The notes under the pieces are model-generated. The model made no database searches, was not told the origin of the DNA, and saw only the letters and a program-made list of their open reading frames with translations. A program made the position numbers and the translations under genes. From an uncultured Roseicyclus sp. (lineage in GTDB: Bacteria; Pseudomonadota; Alphaproteobacteria; Rhodobacterales; Rhodobacteraceae), in the NCBI GenBank assembly GCA_947491935.1, contig CANLLF010000002.1, forward strand, positions 1,054,001-1,118,000: 64,000 bases of DNA, given 5' to 3'. Below are positions 26,124-34,810 of the stretch, in pieces (position 1 is the stretch's first letter; every line of letters starts with the position of its first letter).

Positions 26124-26426
26124 ATGTCGGAAGGCTACAATCTAGAGGCGCATCTTGATAGTGCCGCGGCGCCCGTCCTCGCGGCGGACCTCAAGGCGCT
26201 GCGCGGCAAATCGGTGCGGGTTGATGGCGGCGCCGTCCGGTTTGCCGGGACCTTGAGCCTTCAGGTTTTGATCGCTGCCCGGCGGCAATGGCTCGAGGAC
26301 GGACAGGATTTTACGGTTCACCCCTTCAGCGGCGCGCTTGGCGCGGCCTGTTGCGATCTGGGTCTGTCGCTGACGGATATCGGCGCGTCCCCCGACGACC
26401 AGAACGACATGGAGCGCACTGCATGA
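26124..26426 (+). CDS. STAS-domain protein of the chemotaxis operon
   Basis: This 100-residue protein has an anti-sigma-factor-antagonist (STAS/MlaB-like) pattern: SAAAPVLAADLKALRGKSVR, then VRFAGTLSLQVLIAARRQWLEDG. The serine in the loop is in the position often phosphorylated in such proteins. It is the first gene of the rightward che operon and overlaps cheY by four bases (ATGA). The start at 26124 follows AGGAG spaced 6 bp. STAS proteins at this position occur in related che operons. The function is not established. Confidence 0.72.
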   Translation: MSEGYNLEAHLDSAAAPVLAADLKALRGKSVRVDGGAVRFAGTLSLQVLIAARRQWLEDGQDFTVHPFSGALGAACCDLGLSLTDIGASPDDQNDMERTA

Positions 26427-26803
26427 GTCTTTCCGTTCTCGCCATCGATGATTCCCGCACGATGCGAAACCTGCTGAGCGCAGCCCTTGGCCGGGCCGGT
26501 TACTCGGTTGAATTGGCCGAGGATGGACAAGATGGCCTTGAGCGGTTTGCGGAGACCAATCCCGACGTCGTCATTACCGATATCAACATGCCCAATCTGG
26601 ATGGATTTGGCGTGATTGAAGGCGTTCGGTCGATGGCGCGTGGCCGCGTTGTGCCGATCCTGGTTCTCACCACCGAAAGCGCGCCGGAATTGCGACAACG
26701 GGCCCGGGCGGCGGGCGCGACGGGCTGGATCGTAAAGCCGTTTGACGATGAAAAGCTGATTTGGGCGATCGAGCGGGTCGCCCCAACCGGACACGTGGCA
26801 TGA
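26423..26803 (+). CDS. cheY: Chemotaxis response regulator CheY (first copy)
   Basis: This single-domain receiver of 126 residues has the acidic pair Asp9/Asp10 (VLAIDDSRTMR), the phospho-acceptor Asp53 (VVITDINMPNLDGFG), the conserved threonine in VLTTES and the lysine in WIVKPFDDEK. It would be phosphorylated by CheA and act on the flagellar motor or as a phosphate sink. ATGA overlaps with both neighbours show translational coupling. A second, more divergent CheY ends the operon. Confidence 0.94.
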   Translation: MSLSVLAIDDSRTMRNLLSAALGRAGYSVELAEDGQDGLERFAETNPDVVITDINMPNLDGFGVIEGVRSMARGRVVPILVLTTESAPELRQRARAAGATGWIVKPFDDEKLIWAIERVAPTGHVA

Positions 26804-29007
26804 CGACCGGGGGCAGCGACGACTTCCGCGCGTCCTTTTTTGAGGAATGCGATGAGTTGCTGGAGGCGATGCATGACGGCCTTGGCCTGATGCAGGATGG
26901 TGCGGGCGACACCGAAACGGTTCATGTCATCTTCCGTGCGGTGCATTCGATCAAGGGCGGCGCGGGGGCCTTTGGCCTCGATGCGCTCGTGTCCTTTGCC
27001 CATCAACTCGAAACCGTGTTGGAGCGGTTGCGCTCCGGCAGGATTGAGGCCACGCCGGATCTGTTGACGCTATTCCAGCAATGTGGCGATTACCTCTCCG
27101 ATCTGGTGACGGCGGCGCGGGCGGATGCCGCGGTTGACCCTGGCCCGGCGGAAGCACTGGGCAGTCGGCTTAATGCTGCTTCGGGGCCGGACGGCGATGC
27201 GTCCGAGGCGGTGTCGCAGGCCGCGGACGACTTCGTACCGCTGGCGTTGGATCTTGATGCCTTGGAAGATCCCCAAGAATCCGATGCCGATGATCCGCTG
27301 TCTTCCCGGATTGGCCATCACATCACATTCACGGCCGAGCCGGAATTGTTTTCCAGCGGCAACGAACCCGCCTTGCTGTTTCGCGCCCTCGCCACTCTCG
27401 GGCCGACAAGGGTTGGTGCGGATATCTCGGATGTCCCACCGCTCTCGCTTCTGGATCCGACGATGTCTCACCTGTCGTGGGAGATCGAGCTGGATGGCGA
27501 TTGCCCCGCCGACATCGTGCTTGATGTCTTCGATTTCGTGTCGGATTGCGCAAGTGTTGAGATCGGCCCCTTGGAGCATTTTGCCGCCCCGCCTGATCCC
27601 TCCACCGTTCCGGCCTCCGATGACATCGATCCCGCGATCGGGACCGATGTCGTAGCGCCTGCCGAGGGGCGGCCGCCGAATTCCGAAACGGAGGGGCGGG
27701 GGGATGATCTCGCGCGCGTCGCTCCACCCAAGCCCACGGCTGCGCCCCCACAGCCGACCACCCGGATCGCGGCGCCCCAGACCATTCGGGTCGATTTCGA
27801 GCGGGTCGACAAGCTCATCAATCTGGTCGGCGAATTGGTCATCAAGGAGGCCATGCTGTCCCAGGCAGTGGGCATGCTCACCCTGAATACCGGCAACGAG
27901 GTGCTGCAGGAGCTTGACGGCCTCAAGCAACTGGCCGGTGAGATCCAGGAGGGCGTGATGGCCATCCGGGCGCAGCCGATCAAGCCACTGTTCCAGCGCA
28001 TGGGCCGCACCATTCGCGAGGCGGCCGCGATGACGAACAAACGTGTGCGTCTCGTCATGAAGGGCGAGGCTGCCGAAGTCGACAAGACGGTCCTCGAACG
28101 GCTGGTGGACCCGCTTACCCATATGGTGCGAAATGCGGTCGATCATGGATTGGAAGATAAGGAGGCGCGCGTTGCGGCGGGCAAACCCGCCGAGGGCAGC
28201 GTGACCTTATCCGCCGCCCACCGATCCGGCCGTGTCGTGATCGAGATCTCCGATGATGGGGGCGGGATCAACCGCGACAAGGTCCGCCGACTGGCAGAGG
28301 AAAAGGGCCTGATCCCGCCGGACGCGTCGCTCAGCCCGTCGGACATCGATGCGCTGCTCTTCATGCCGGGCTTCTCCTCTAAAGACGAGGTTTCGGAGCT
28401 CTCGGGGCGCGGTGTCGGGCTCGATGTCGTGCGCAGCGAAATCACCGCCTTGGGCGGACGCATGTCAATTCAGTCGGAACTGGGCGTTGGTACGGTCTTC
28501 TCCATCAGCCTCCCCCTGACCCTCGCGGTGCTGGAAGGTATGGTTGTGAACGTGGCGGGGCAGACCATGGTTGTCCCGATTACCGCGATCCAGGAAACCT
28601 TGCAGCCCGCTTCCGTCAGGATCCACACGATCGGGCCCGGTACAAAGGTGTTGTCCATCCGGGATACGTTGATGCCGGTGGCCGATCTTGGCGCCCATTT
28701 CGGATTTCGGGAGCCACCGGAGGAGCTTGACGACCATGTCCTGCTGGTCATCGAAACCGACACCGATCGTCGATGCGCGCTGATCGTCGATGCCCTGCAA
28801 GATCAGCGGCAGGTCGTCATCAAGAGCCTCGAGACGAATTACAGCCAGATCGACGGAATTTCCGCCGCGACGATCCTTGGCGACGGCCGGATCGCCCTGA
28901 TTGTCGACCCCGAAGGTGTGGCCGGTGGCGTTGCGCCCGTTCCCGCAACCCCCGCAGCATCCGTCAATCCCGATGTCGTGGAAGGAGACAGCCTTGTCAC
29001 AGCCTGA
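26800..29007 (+). CDS. cheA: Chemotaxis histidine kinase CheA
   Basis: This kinase of 735 residues has an N-terminal Hpt domain with phospho-accepting His49 (VIFRAVHSIKGGAGAFG) and a long acidic, proline-rich middle region (about 130-330). The dimerisation domain starts at VDFERVDKLINLVGELVIKE, and the catalytic domain has HMVRNAVDHGLED (N box), SDDGGGINRDKVRR (G1) and GRGVGLDVVRSEI (G2). The C-terminal CheW-like domain contains VPITAIQETLQP. The middle region replaces the usual compact P2 and may be linker only. ATG 26800 overlaps the cheY stop. Confidence 0.95.
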   Translation: MTTGGSDDFRASFFEECDELLEAMHDGLGLMQDGAGDTETVHVIFRAVHSIKGGAGAFGLDALVSFAHQLETVLERLRSGRIEATPDLLTLFQQCGDYLSDLVTAARADAAVDPGPAEALGSRLNAASGPDGDASEAVSQAADDFVPLALDLDALEDPQESDADDPLSSRIGHHITFTAEPELFSSGNEPALLFRALATLGPTRVGADISDVPPLSLLDPTMSHLSWEIELDGDCPADIVLDVFDFVSDCASVEIGPLEHFAAPPDPSTVPASDDIDPAIGTDVVAPAEGRPPNSETEGRGDDLARVAPPKPTAAPPQPTTRIAAPQTIRVDFERVDKLINLVGELVIKEAMLSQAVGMLTLNTGNEVLQELDGLKQLAGEIQEGVMAIRAQPIKPLFQRMGRTIREAAAMTNKRVRLVMKGEAAEVDKTVLERLVDPLTHMVRNAVDHGLEDKEARVAAGKPAEGSVTLSAAHRSGRVVIEISDDGGGINRDKVRRLAEEKGLIPPDASLSPSDIDALLFMPGFSSKDEVSELSGRGVGLDVVRSEITALGGRMSIQSELGVGTVFSISLPLTLAVLEGMVVNVAGQTMVVPITAIQETLQPASVRIHTIGPGTKVLSIRDTLMPVADLGAHFGFREPPEELDDHVLLVIETDTDRRCALIVDALQDQRQVVIKSLETNYSQIDGISAATILGDGRIALIVDPEGVAGGVAPVPATPAASVNPDVVEGDSLVTA

Positions 29008-29461
29008 TGATGACCCGAAATCGCGCAACAACGAAGTTGTGGCCTTCCGCGTCGGGGGGCAGGATTTCTGTTTCGACATCATGTCGGTCAGGGAAATCCG
29101 CGGCTGGACCGAAACGACGACGCTGCCCCATGCCCAAAGCTATGTAAAAGGTGTGATCAACCTGCGCGGATCGGTGGTGCCGGTCCTGGATCTGTCCGAT
29201 CGGTTGGGGTTGGGGGTGACGGAGACGAATGCCCGTCACGTCATTATCATCGCAGTTGTAAACGGGCAGACCATCGGGCTCCTTGCCGATGTTGTGTCCG
29301 ACATCCTCTCGATCCCCGATGACGCGCTGCACCCGATCCCAGACATGGTGGCAGACCAGGTGAAGGCGTTCATCTCGGGCGTTGTGCTGATCGATGAACG
29401 GATGATCCGAAAGCTGGACCTCAGCCGCGTGGTGCCGCCGTCGGGCCTGGAGGCGGCATGA
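28994..29461 (+). CDS. cheW: Chemotaxis coupling protein CheW
   Basis: This 155-residue scaffold links chemoreceptors to CheA. The characteristic segments are VVAFRVGGQDFCFDIMSVRE, VKGVINLRGSVVPVLDLSDR and IGLLADVVSDILSIPDD. I chose a TTG start at 28994, inside the end of cheA (14-bp overlap), because GAAGGAGA lies six bases before it. The in-frame ATG at 28973 has no ribosome site. The stop overlaps cheR by four bases. Confidence 0.92.
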   Translation: MSQPDDDPKSRNNEVVAFRVGGQDFCFDIMSVREIRGWTETTTLPHAQSYVKGVINLRGSVVPVLDLSDRLGLGVTETNARHVIIIAVVNGQTIGLLADVVSDILSIPDDALHPIPDMVADQVKAFISGVVLIDERMIRKLDLSRVVPPSGLEAA

Positions 29462-30339
29462 GCCTTGCCCAGGAAAAAATCGCGCCGCCGCGCTGGTCCA
29501 ACGCTGCCATCGGGGATGCCGCGTTCCGGACCTTGGCGGATCTTGTGGAGCGGGAAACCGGCATCGTCTTGTCGGAGGCCAAAAAGGCACTGGCCATCTC
29601 GCGCCTTGCGCCTCGATTGCGCCGGTTGGGCATGCGGAGCTTCGATGAATATTGCGCCGTCTTGCGGGGCCACAACGGGCCGGGCGAATTGCAGGAGGCA
29701 ATCCTGCTTCTGACCACCAATGTCACCCGGTTTTTCCGCGAGGCGCACCATTTCGACGTGTTGCGGGCAGACGTCCTTCCGGATCTGATGGCGCGGGCCC
29801 GGGCCGGTGGCCGGGTTCGGATCTGGTCGGCGGGGTCGTCCTCGGGCGAAGAGGCCTATTCGATCGCCTTGACGCTGCTGTCGGACTTCCCGGAGGCGCC
29901 GGAGACGGATTTCCGCATCCTCGCCAGCGATATCGACCGCAACATGTTGGCGAAGGGCCGATCCGGCCGATATCACCTGACGCCGGATGATCTTCAGGTG
30001 CATCCGCTGCTGGCTAGGGAAATGGTTCCCGTTCCGGGTGAAACGGAGGTGTTCGACGTTCCGCAAAAGGCCCGTGATCTGGTGCAATTTGCGGAGCTCA
30101 ACTTGCAGAATCCCTGGCCCATGAAGGGAAAATTCGACGTCATCTTCTGCCGCAACGTGGTCATCTATTTCTCGATGGTGACGCAACAATCGCTGTGGCC
30201 GCGGTTTGCCGATGCGTTGATGCCCGACGGATACCTGTTCATCGGGCATTCCGAACGGGTCACCGGGCCGGCTCTGCCGCGGCTGCGCTCCTGTGGCGTG
30301 ACGCTCTACAAACACATCCAATCGGAAGACATGAGATGA
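29458..30339 (+). CDS. cheR: Chemoreceptor methyltransferase CheR
   Basis: This 293-residue S-adenosylmethionine-dependent methyltransferase methylates receptor glutamates. The N-terminal helical domain includes ETGIVLSEAKKALAISRLAP. The SAM-binding domain shows VRIWSAGSSSGEEAYSIALT, ILASDIDRNMLAKG and DVIFCRNVVIYFS. Near the end, GYLFIGHSERVTG is typical of the family. ATGA overlaps join it to cheW and the second cheY. Confidence 0.96.
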   Translation: MSLAQEKIAPPRWSNAAIGDAAFRTLADLVERETGIVLSEAKKALAISRLAPRLRRLGMRSFDEYCAVLRGHNGPGELQEAILLLTTNVTRFFREAHHFDVLRADVLPDLMARARAGGRVRIWSAGSSSGEEAYSIALTLLSDFPEAPETDFRILASDIDRNMLAKGRSGRYHLTPDDLQVHPLLAREMVPVPGETEVFDVPQKARDLVQFAELNLQNPWPMKGKFDVIFCRNVVIYFSMVTQQSLWPRFADALMPDGYLFIGHSERVTGPALPRLRSCGVTLYKHIQSEDMR

Positions 30340-30722
30340 GTACGAAAGACAAGCTACGCGTCCTTGTGGTGGACGATATGTCGACCAGCCGAGGCTTGAT
30401 CGTCCAGGCCCTTGAATGGATGGGGATTGGCACGATCGACTACTGCGCCGATGGGCATGCTGCCTTGCAGAAAATATCCTCCGCGCCCGTGCATATGGTC
30501 ATTTCGGATTACAACATGCCCGGCGTGGATGGACTGAAACTCCTTGAGATGCTGCGATCGAACGAGAAAACCGCGCGCACGGGTTTCATCCTGATCACCG
30601 GGACCACCGATCCGGCAATCATTGACCGGGGCAAGCGGCTGGGAATGAACAACTTCCTTCAAAAACCGTTTTCCCCGACTGCCCTGAAAGCCTGTATCGA
30701 GCGGGTGGTGGGGCCCCTTTGA
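30336..30722 (+). CDS. CheY-like response regulator (second copy)
   Basis: This 128-residue receiver protein carries Asp13/Asp14 (VLVVDDMSTSRG), the phospho-acceptor Asp58 (MVISDYNMPGVDGLKLLEML), the threonine in LITGTTD and the lysine in NFLQKPFSPTALK. It is only loosely similar to the first CheY, so the two probably have different roles, for example motor binding against phosphate sink as in other alphaproteobacteria. It overlaps cheR (ATGA) and the following orphan (TGATG). Confidence 0.92.
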   Translation: MSTKDKLRVLVVDDMSTSRGLIVQALEWMGIGTIDYCADGHAALQKISSAPVHMVISDYNMPGVDGLKLLEMLRSNEKTARTGFILITGTTDPAIIDRGKRLGMNNFLQKPFSPTALKACIERVVGPL

Positions 30723-31108
30723 TGGACATGTCGGATGGTGACCGGCTTTCGGTCGGGACCTTGATGCGCAATACGGCGACCGAGTTGGATCGCCTGGCCG
30801 AAATCGCGCAGGGTATGGACGTGCTGGTTGCAGATCTGGTGGCTCAGCTTCCATCGTCGGCACAAGGCGCCAAGCTGCAGGACATCGATTATCTCCGTCA
30901 GGCATTACAGGCCATCGCCACCGTCTCCCGCAACGCCTCGGAGGATCTCGGCTTGGAACACTCCACCTGCGTTTCCCGGGCGAGACTGGCAAGGGAGGTC
31001 ACGCTGGCCTCGGTCCTTGATGCTTGTCTGACGGAGGCATCGGTCAACGACAGCCATTCGGAACGGTCGAGCTCCGATGCTCCCGTAGACACGGCAATCC
31101 TGTTTTGA
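30722..31108 (+). CDS. Orphan 128-residue protein ending the che operon
   Basis: I do not recognise the family. The protein is mostly helical by eye: RLSVGTLMRNTATELDRLAE, then LQDIDYLRQALQAIATVSRN. It has a polar serine-rich tail and no signal or membrane segment. It is coupled to the second cheY by a TGATG overlap, so a chemotaxis-related role (phosphatase-like or CheY-binding) is plausible but only inferred from position. No CheZ phosphatase motif is seen. Confidence 0.62.
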   Translation: MDMSDGDRLSVGTLMRNTATELDRLAEIAQGMDVLVADLVAQLPSSAQGAKLQDIDYLRQALQAIATVSRNASEDLGLEHSTCVSRARLAREVTLASVLDACLTEASVNDSHSERSSSDAPVDTAILF

Positions 31109-31164
31109 TGATCCGCTCTCAACCGAGAAGCGGCGCGGTTGGTTGCGCCGTCGGTGGCCCCAGT

Positions 31165-31659
31165 TCAGATCTTCCGATCAGCAGGGCGCTCAGGCGTGGT
31201 TGCCTCGCCGGGGCCGCCCGAAGGCGCGCGTCCAAGATGGGTCAGCACCGGGCGAACATCTGTCGCACGTCCGCTGGCCAGCATCACTTCGGTCAGGAGG
31301 GTGCGCAGGTAGCTCACCTCCGGTGCCGCCTCGATGGCCACGACCAAGATCGCGCGGGCCGCGGGCATATCCCCGTCGGCCACCGCGATATGGGCCTTCG
31401 CGGCGGCAATTGTCGACGGGGCGACCGCGCCAGGCGCTGTTTCAGCCTCGGTCTCCGCCACAAGTTGCCGGGCCGCCCGAATATCGCCGCGATCCAGTGC
31501 GGCATGCAACCTGGCCTCGAACCCCGTGGCGACCGGTTGCTGCGCGCTTTCCGGCCCGTGGCGATCTGGCGCAGGCACGCGGCAACCGCCGCCCTGTGTC
31601 GTTGGCGCGGATTGGCGCTCCGCACGCTGATCAATTTCGTTCGTACCCCTGATAGCCAT
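31165..31659 (-). CDS. TPR-like helical protein of unknown function
   Basis: This predicted 164-residue protein has a polar, probably disordered N-terminus. Paired helices follow, resembling tetratricopeptide repeats: ARLHAALDRGDIRAARQLVA, then HIAVADGDMPAARAILVVAI and a third pair near TEVMLASGRATDVRPVLTHL. The start at ATG 31659 follows GGGGA spaced 6 bp. It converges on the che operon end (56-bp gap). A CtrA-like box lies about 100 bp upstream, consistent with motility-linked expression. The function is unknown. Confidence 0.62.
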   Translation of the reverse strand: MAIRGTNEIDQRAERQSAPTTQGGGCRVPAPDRHGPESAQQPVATGFEARLHAALDRGDIRAARQLVAETEAETAPGAVAPSTIAAAKAHIAVADGDMPAARAILVVAIEAAPEVSYLRTLLTEVMLASGRATDVRPVLTHLGRAPSGGPGEATTPERPADRKI

Positions 31660-31756
31660 GCGATTCCCCAAATCTCACTGTTTGAACCAGCCAATACAGC
31701 CCTTGAAAGCCAAGGATTTGAATGCTGCCCCTCCATAATCGTAACGGTGAGAGCAG

Positions 31757-31771
31757 TTAATACTTCGTTAA
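31757..31771. promoter_or_regulatory. CtrA-like box TTAA-N7-TTAA
   Basis: TTAA (31757-31760), seven bases, then TTAA (31768-31771) matches the full CtrA consensus of alphaproteobacteria. It lies 98 bp upstream of the leftward TPR-like gene and about 206 bp upstream of the rightward secreted protein. The rest of the 31660-31977 gap shows no gene. Confidence 0.45.
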
Positions 31772-31977
31772 TGGGAAAAGCCGGTTACTCTGTTCATCGT
31801 ACTTCGGCGCGGCAGAACCTCAAGGCCTCGTTCTCCTGCGGCAATTTCCCGCCATCGGAATCGCGATCACAAGTGCCATCGGTGGCGTTGCGTCACCTCT
31901 CGCTTTGTTGCAACATCGACAGCGAAAATATTCTTTCCCATCCGCATGCTGCCCTTTGCGCGGAGCCTTTTTGACCG

Positions 31978-33705
31978 ATGGAGCCTGCCCCCGTGTTGCC
32001 CCCGTTTCGTATCTTTTCCCCAACTCCCCTGCTGGCCGCTGCAGCATTCGCTCTGAGCGGCCCGTCTTTTGCGCAAGGCATCGATGTGCCGGAACAGGCC
32101 GTCGTGGAGTCGCAGCTTGCGCAGTTGGGCGCGAATGTGCCCGGATCGATTTTTGCGATGCAGCCGTTCCGCAATGACCAGAGCCTTCAGGCCGTGGATG
32201 GCACCACCTATACGCTGACCTCGCTGAACCCCCATGTGAATTCCTGGTTCATTCTGGAGATCACGCCCGCAAATGGCCGTTCACGTTTTGCGCATTTCGA
32301 GAATGCGGCCCCTGAGATCTGGGATATTTCCCTGATCGACGAAGACGGCCCCGCGCTTCTGATCGAGGGCGATGGCGATAGTTTTGCCTGTGCGCCGTGG
32401 GATGATGGCGAATTGGCCGAGGCCCAAGACAGTTCCCTGCCATTCGCGCCGGTCTGCGATTGGAGCATCTTCGTGCGCAACCCCGTCAGCGGCAATCGCA
32501 CGACGCGGGAGGCCGTGGCCGAATTCCTGCGTGACAACGTGGTCTTCGGCGAATCCATCGTGAACCTGATCAAGGGTGCGTTCTTTGAAGACGCGTTCAT
32601 GATTTCGTCCGAAGGTGAGGAAGAGGTGGAGGAAATCGACGGTGTCGAACTCCTCGGTAACGCGCTCCTCGACAACACGCCCAACATGCGCCCTTACATG
32701 GGCTTCGAGTTGATCGGCACCGATGCCGGCGCCATGACCGCGGGCGCCTGGTACGAGGTGGAGGACAGCCCCGGCATCTACGCGTCCGTCATGCAGCCCG
32801 GCATGATCGCCAACGAGGTGTTTCAGGTGCCCGGTGCCAACGGCCTCGATGGGATCGAGCGGCGCGCGGATGTCTATCTGGTCGCCTTCGACATGGCCCG
32901 CTTCGACATCGGCTATGAACTTGGCACGGAACATCCGCGGCTTGGCTGGTCCTCACGCCCTTCGAACCGGCACGGGCAGGGGCGGGGGCCCGATGGCTTC
33001 GACCGTCCCGACCCGGTGGTCCGCACCGGCATGCTGAACCCGGCCTTCGCCGAGCGGGTGGCCGCCACCTTTACCGGCGGGTTCAAGCGCGACCACGGCG
33101 CGTGGCGCTTTGGCGACTACTCGACGTTCAACTACGGCCACCATTACGGCTTCATGCAGAACGGTGTATTGATCTCTCGCCTCTGGCCCAATCTCGCGAC
33201 CCTTTACCTGACGCAGGACGGCGATGTCGCCATGCGCACTTGGCGGGAAGAGGACGAAAGGCTGCTGCCGGAGCTGACCTTCGCGCGCCAGAACGGTGTG
33301 GCCATCATCGAAGACGGCGTACCCGGCCCGCGCGTGACGTCCTGGGGCGGTGGCAATTGGTCCGGCGATGCCAACGCGACCCTCCGCACCTTGCGCGGTG
33401 GCACCTGCATGCGGACGGTCGAAGACAGGCAATTCCTGATTTACGCTTACTTTTCAACGGCAACGCCATCTGCGATGGCGCGCACGTTCCAGGCGTATCA
33501 ATGCGACTATGCCATGCTATTGGACATGAACAGCCAGGAGCACACCTATATGGCGCTTTACGTGCACGACGAGGATGGCGGTGAGATGGACGTTCAGCAC
33601 CTCGTCTCGGGCATGGCGGAAGCGGATCCGGATAACGGGCGGGTTCCGCGCTTTATCTCGGCGCCGGATAACCGCGACTTCTTCTATCTTTTGCGGAGGG
33701 AATGA
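31978..33705 (+). CDS. Secreted protein of unknown function, possibly phosphodiester-glycosidase-like
   Basis: This 575-residue protein has an N-terminal signal peptide (LLAAAAFALSGPSFAQ), so it is probably periplasmic. The middle has an acidic stretch EGEEEVEEIDGVELLG. The C-terminal third contains ATFTGGFKRDHGAWRFGDYS and, near residues 498-525, SAMARTFQAYQCDYAMLLDM. That arrangement recalls the phosphodiester glycosidase (NAGPA/DUF2233) domain, but the glycine-rich end of that motif is missing, so this is a suggestion only. The start ATG 31978 has a distant GGAG. It overlaps the next gene by four bases, so the two products are coupled. Confidence 0.72.
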   Translation: MEPAPVLPPFRIFSPTPLLAAAAFALSGPSFAQGIDVPEQAVVESQLAQLGANVPGSIFAMQPFRNDQSLQAVDGTTYTLTSLNPHVNSWFILEITPANGRSRFAHFENAAPEIWDISLIDEDGPALLIEGDGDSFACAPWDDGELAEAQDSSLPFAPVCDWSIFVRNPVSGNRTTREAVAEFLRDNVVFGESIVNLIKGAFFEDAFMISSEGEEEVEEIDGVELLGNALLDNTPNMRPYMGFELIGTDAGAMTAGAWYEVEDSPGIYASVMQPGMIANEVFQVPGANGLDGIERRADVYLVAFDMARFDIGYELGTEHPRLGWSSRPSNRHGQGRGPDGFDRPDPVVRTGMLNPAFAERVAATFTGGFKRDHGAWRFGDYSTFNYGHHYGFMQNGVLISRLWPNLATLYLTQDGDVAMRTWREEDERLLPELTFARQNGVAIIEDGVPGPRVTSWGGGNWSGDANATLRTLRGGTCMRTVEDRQFLIYAYFSTATPSAMARTFQAYQCDYAMLLDMNSQEHTYMALYVHDEDGGEMDVQHLVSGMAEADPDNGRVPRFISAPDNRDFFYLLRRE

Positions 33706-34733
33706 TGGGCTTTGGAGTGACGTTGAGGGCGGCCGTTGCGGCGGCGGCCTTGGTGTGTGGCGGCGGGGCCGCGACGGCCCAATCGCTGGCCGAGCGAAAC
33801 GAACTGCTGTTCCAGCAGTTGCAACAGATCCGGGGGCTGTCGAATTCCGAGATCAACCGCGTGCGCACAATCTTTGCCAATTCGCCCAACGGCTGGATGG
33901 GGCAGGGCAACCCCGCAGTCACCCAGCACCCGCTGACGCCCGAAGAGGCCGCCGCGCGCCTTGGCGGGTCGGTGGAGCAGGTGCGCGCCAGCTACCGCAA
34001 CCGCGAATATGAGCGGATCTGCGGCGGGCCCTTCATGGTGCCGCTGTATGATCCCGCAACCGAAACCGCGCGCGACGCGACGGTCTGCGCGGACATGTTC
34101 GAATACCCCAATATCCCAATGGTTTACCCGGTGGTTTGGGTGCGCGCCAACGAAGCCGCGGCGCTCTGCGCTGCGGAAGGCGGGCGCATCGGGGACGCCC
34201 ATGAATGGGAGGGGGCCGCCGCGGGCCAATTGCTGCCGCCCGATTACCCGTTCGACATGATCCGCGGCATGGGTGCGTCTGCAGCGGTCAACACGATGCG
34301 GAACTGGCACAACAACCATTATTCCAGTACCAGTGGCACCTATTCGATCGGGGCCTGGCAATCCGGAGTCTGTGCCACCGGATCGTTCAAAAACGCCTCG
34401 TGCAATGGCGGCAGCTTCACGGGCTGTGGGTCCAACACATATCCGGCGGGCAGCTTCCCACAATGCCAATCGCCGTTGGGCGTGTTTGATATCGATGGCA
34501 ACGCGGCGGAGCATATGAACCTGCCGCTGGCCGAGGATCAGATGGCCTCCGCGGGATCCACCACCCTTGGCGTGACGGAGATGAAGGGATCGTGGTTCAT
34601 CTGGGATACGATCCGTGCCCACGAGCATTGGGCCCGCTGGCGGGCACCGTTCTGGCACGGCTCCCGCGTGCTGAGCGAAGGCAGCCATCGGAACTATCAC
34701 CTTGGTTTCCGGTGCTTCCGCGACGTGCGATAA
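33702..34733 (+). CDS. Secreted formylglycine-generating-enzyme-like (SUMF1) protein
   Basis: This 343-residue protein has a signal peptide (AAVAAAALVCGGGAATAQ) and a C-terminal sulfatase-modifying-factor-type domain. YPVVWVRANEAAALCAAEGG followed by RIGDAHEWEGAAAG matches the usual YPV.W..A..YC.W.G.RLPTE.EWE segment. SPLGVFDIDGNAAEHM and SHRNYHLGFRC match its C-terminal landmarks. True formylglycine enzymes use a cysteine pair near the end. Here the only late cysteine is in GFRC, so catalysis is doubtful. ATG 33702 overlaps the previous stop; ATG 33705 is better spaced from GGAGG. A strong terminator follows. Confidence 0.75.
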   Translation: MMGFGVTLRAAVAAAALVCGGGAATAQSLAERNELLFQQLQQIRGLSNSEINRVRTIFANSPNGWMGQGNPAVTQHPLTPEEAAARLGGSVEQVRASYRNREYERICGGPFMVPLYDPATETARDATVCADMFEYPNIPMVYPVVWVRANEAAALCAAEGGRIGDAHEWEGAAAGQLLPPDYPFDMIRGMGASAAVNTMRNWHNNHYSSTSGTYSIGAWQSGVCATGSFKNASCNGGSFTGCGSNTYPAGSFPQCQSPLGVFDIDGNAAEHMNLPLAEDQMASAGSTTLGVTEMKGSWFIWDTIRAHEHWARWRAPFWHGSRVLSEGSHRNYHLGFRCFRDVR

Positions 34734-34750
34734 GCGCAATCATCAACAAG

Positions 34751-34783
34751 AAAAGGCGCGCCCCGGTGGCGCGCCTTTTTCTT
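34751..34783. terminator. Bidirectional rho-independent terminator
   Basis: AAAAGGCGCGCC, a CCGGT loop and GGCGCGCCTTTTT form a perfect GC-rich stem. A T run lies on the rightward strand and an A run on the other side. It lies between two convergent genes and serves both. Confidence 0.9.
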
Positions 34784-34810
34784 TCCAGATTAGTCAGTTG
34801 CGGGGTGAGC

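Noticed and set aside
31024-31974. Rightward frame of 316 codons overlapping the che orphan and the TPR-like gene
   Set aside because: It crosses real genes on both strands, has cysteine/arginine-rich noise composition and lacks a start site with a ribosome-binding sequence.
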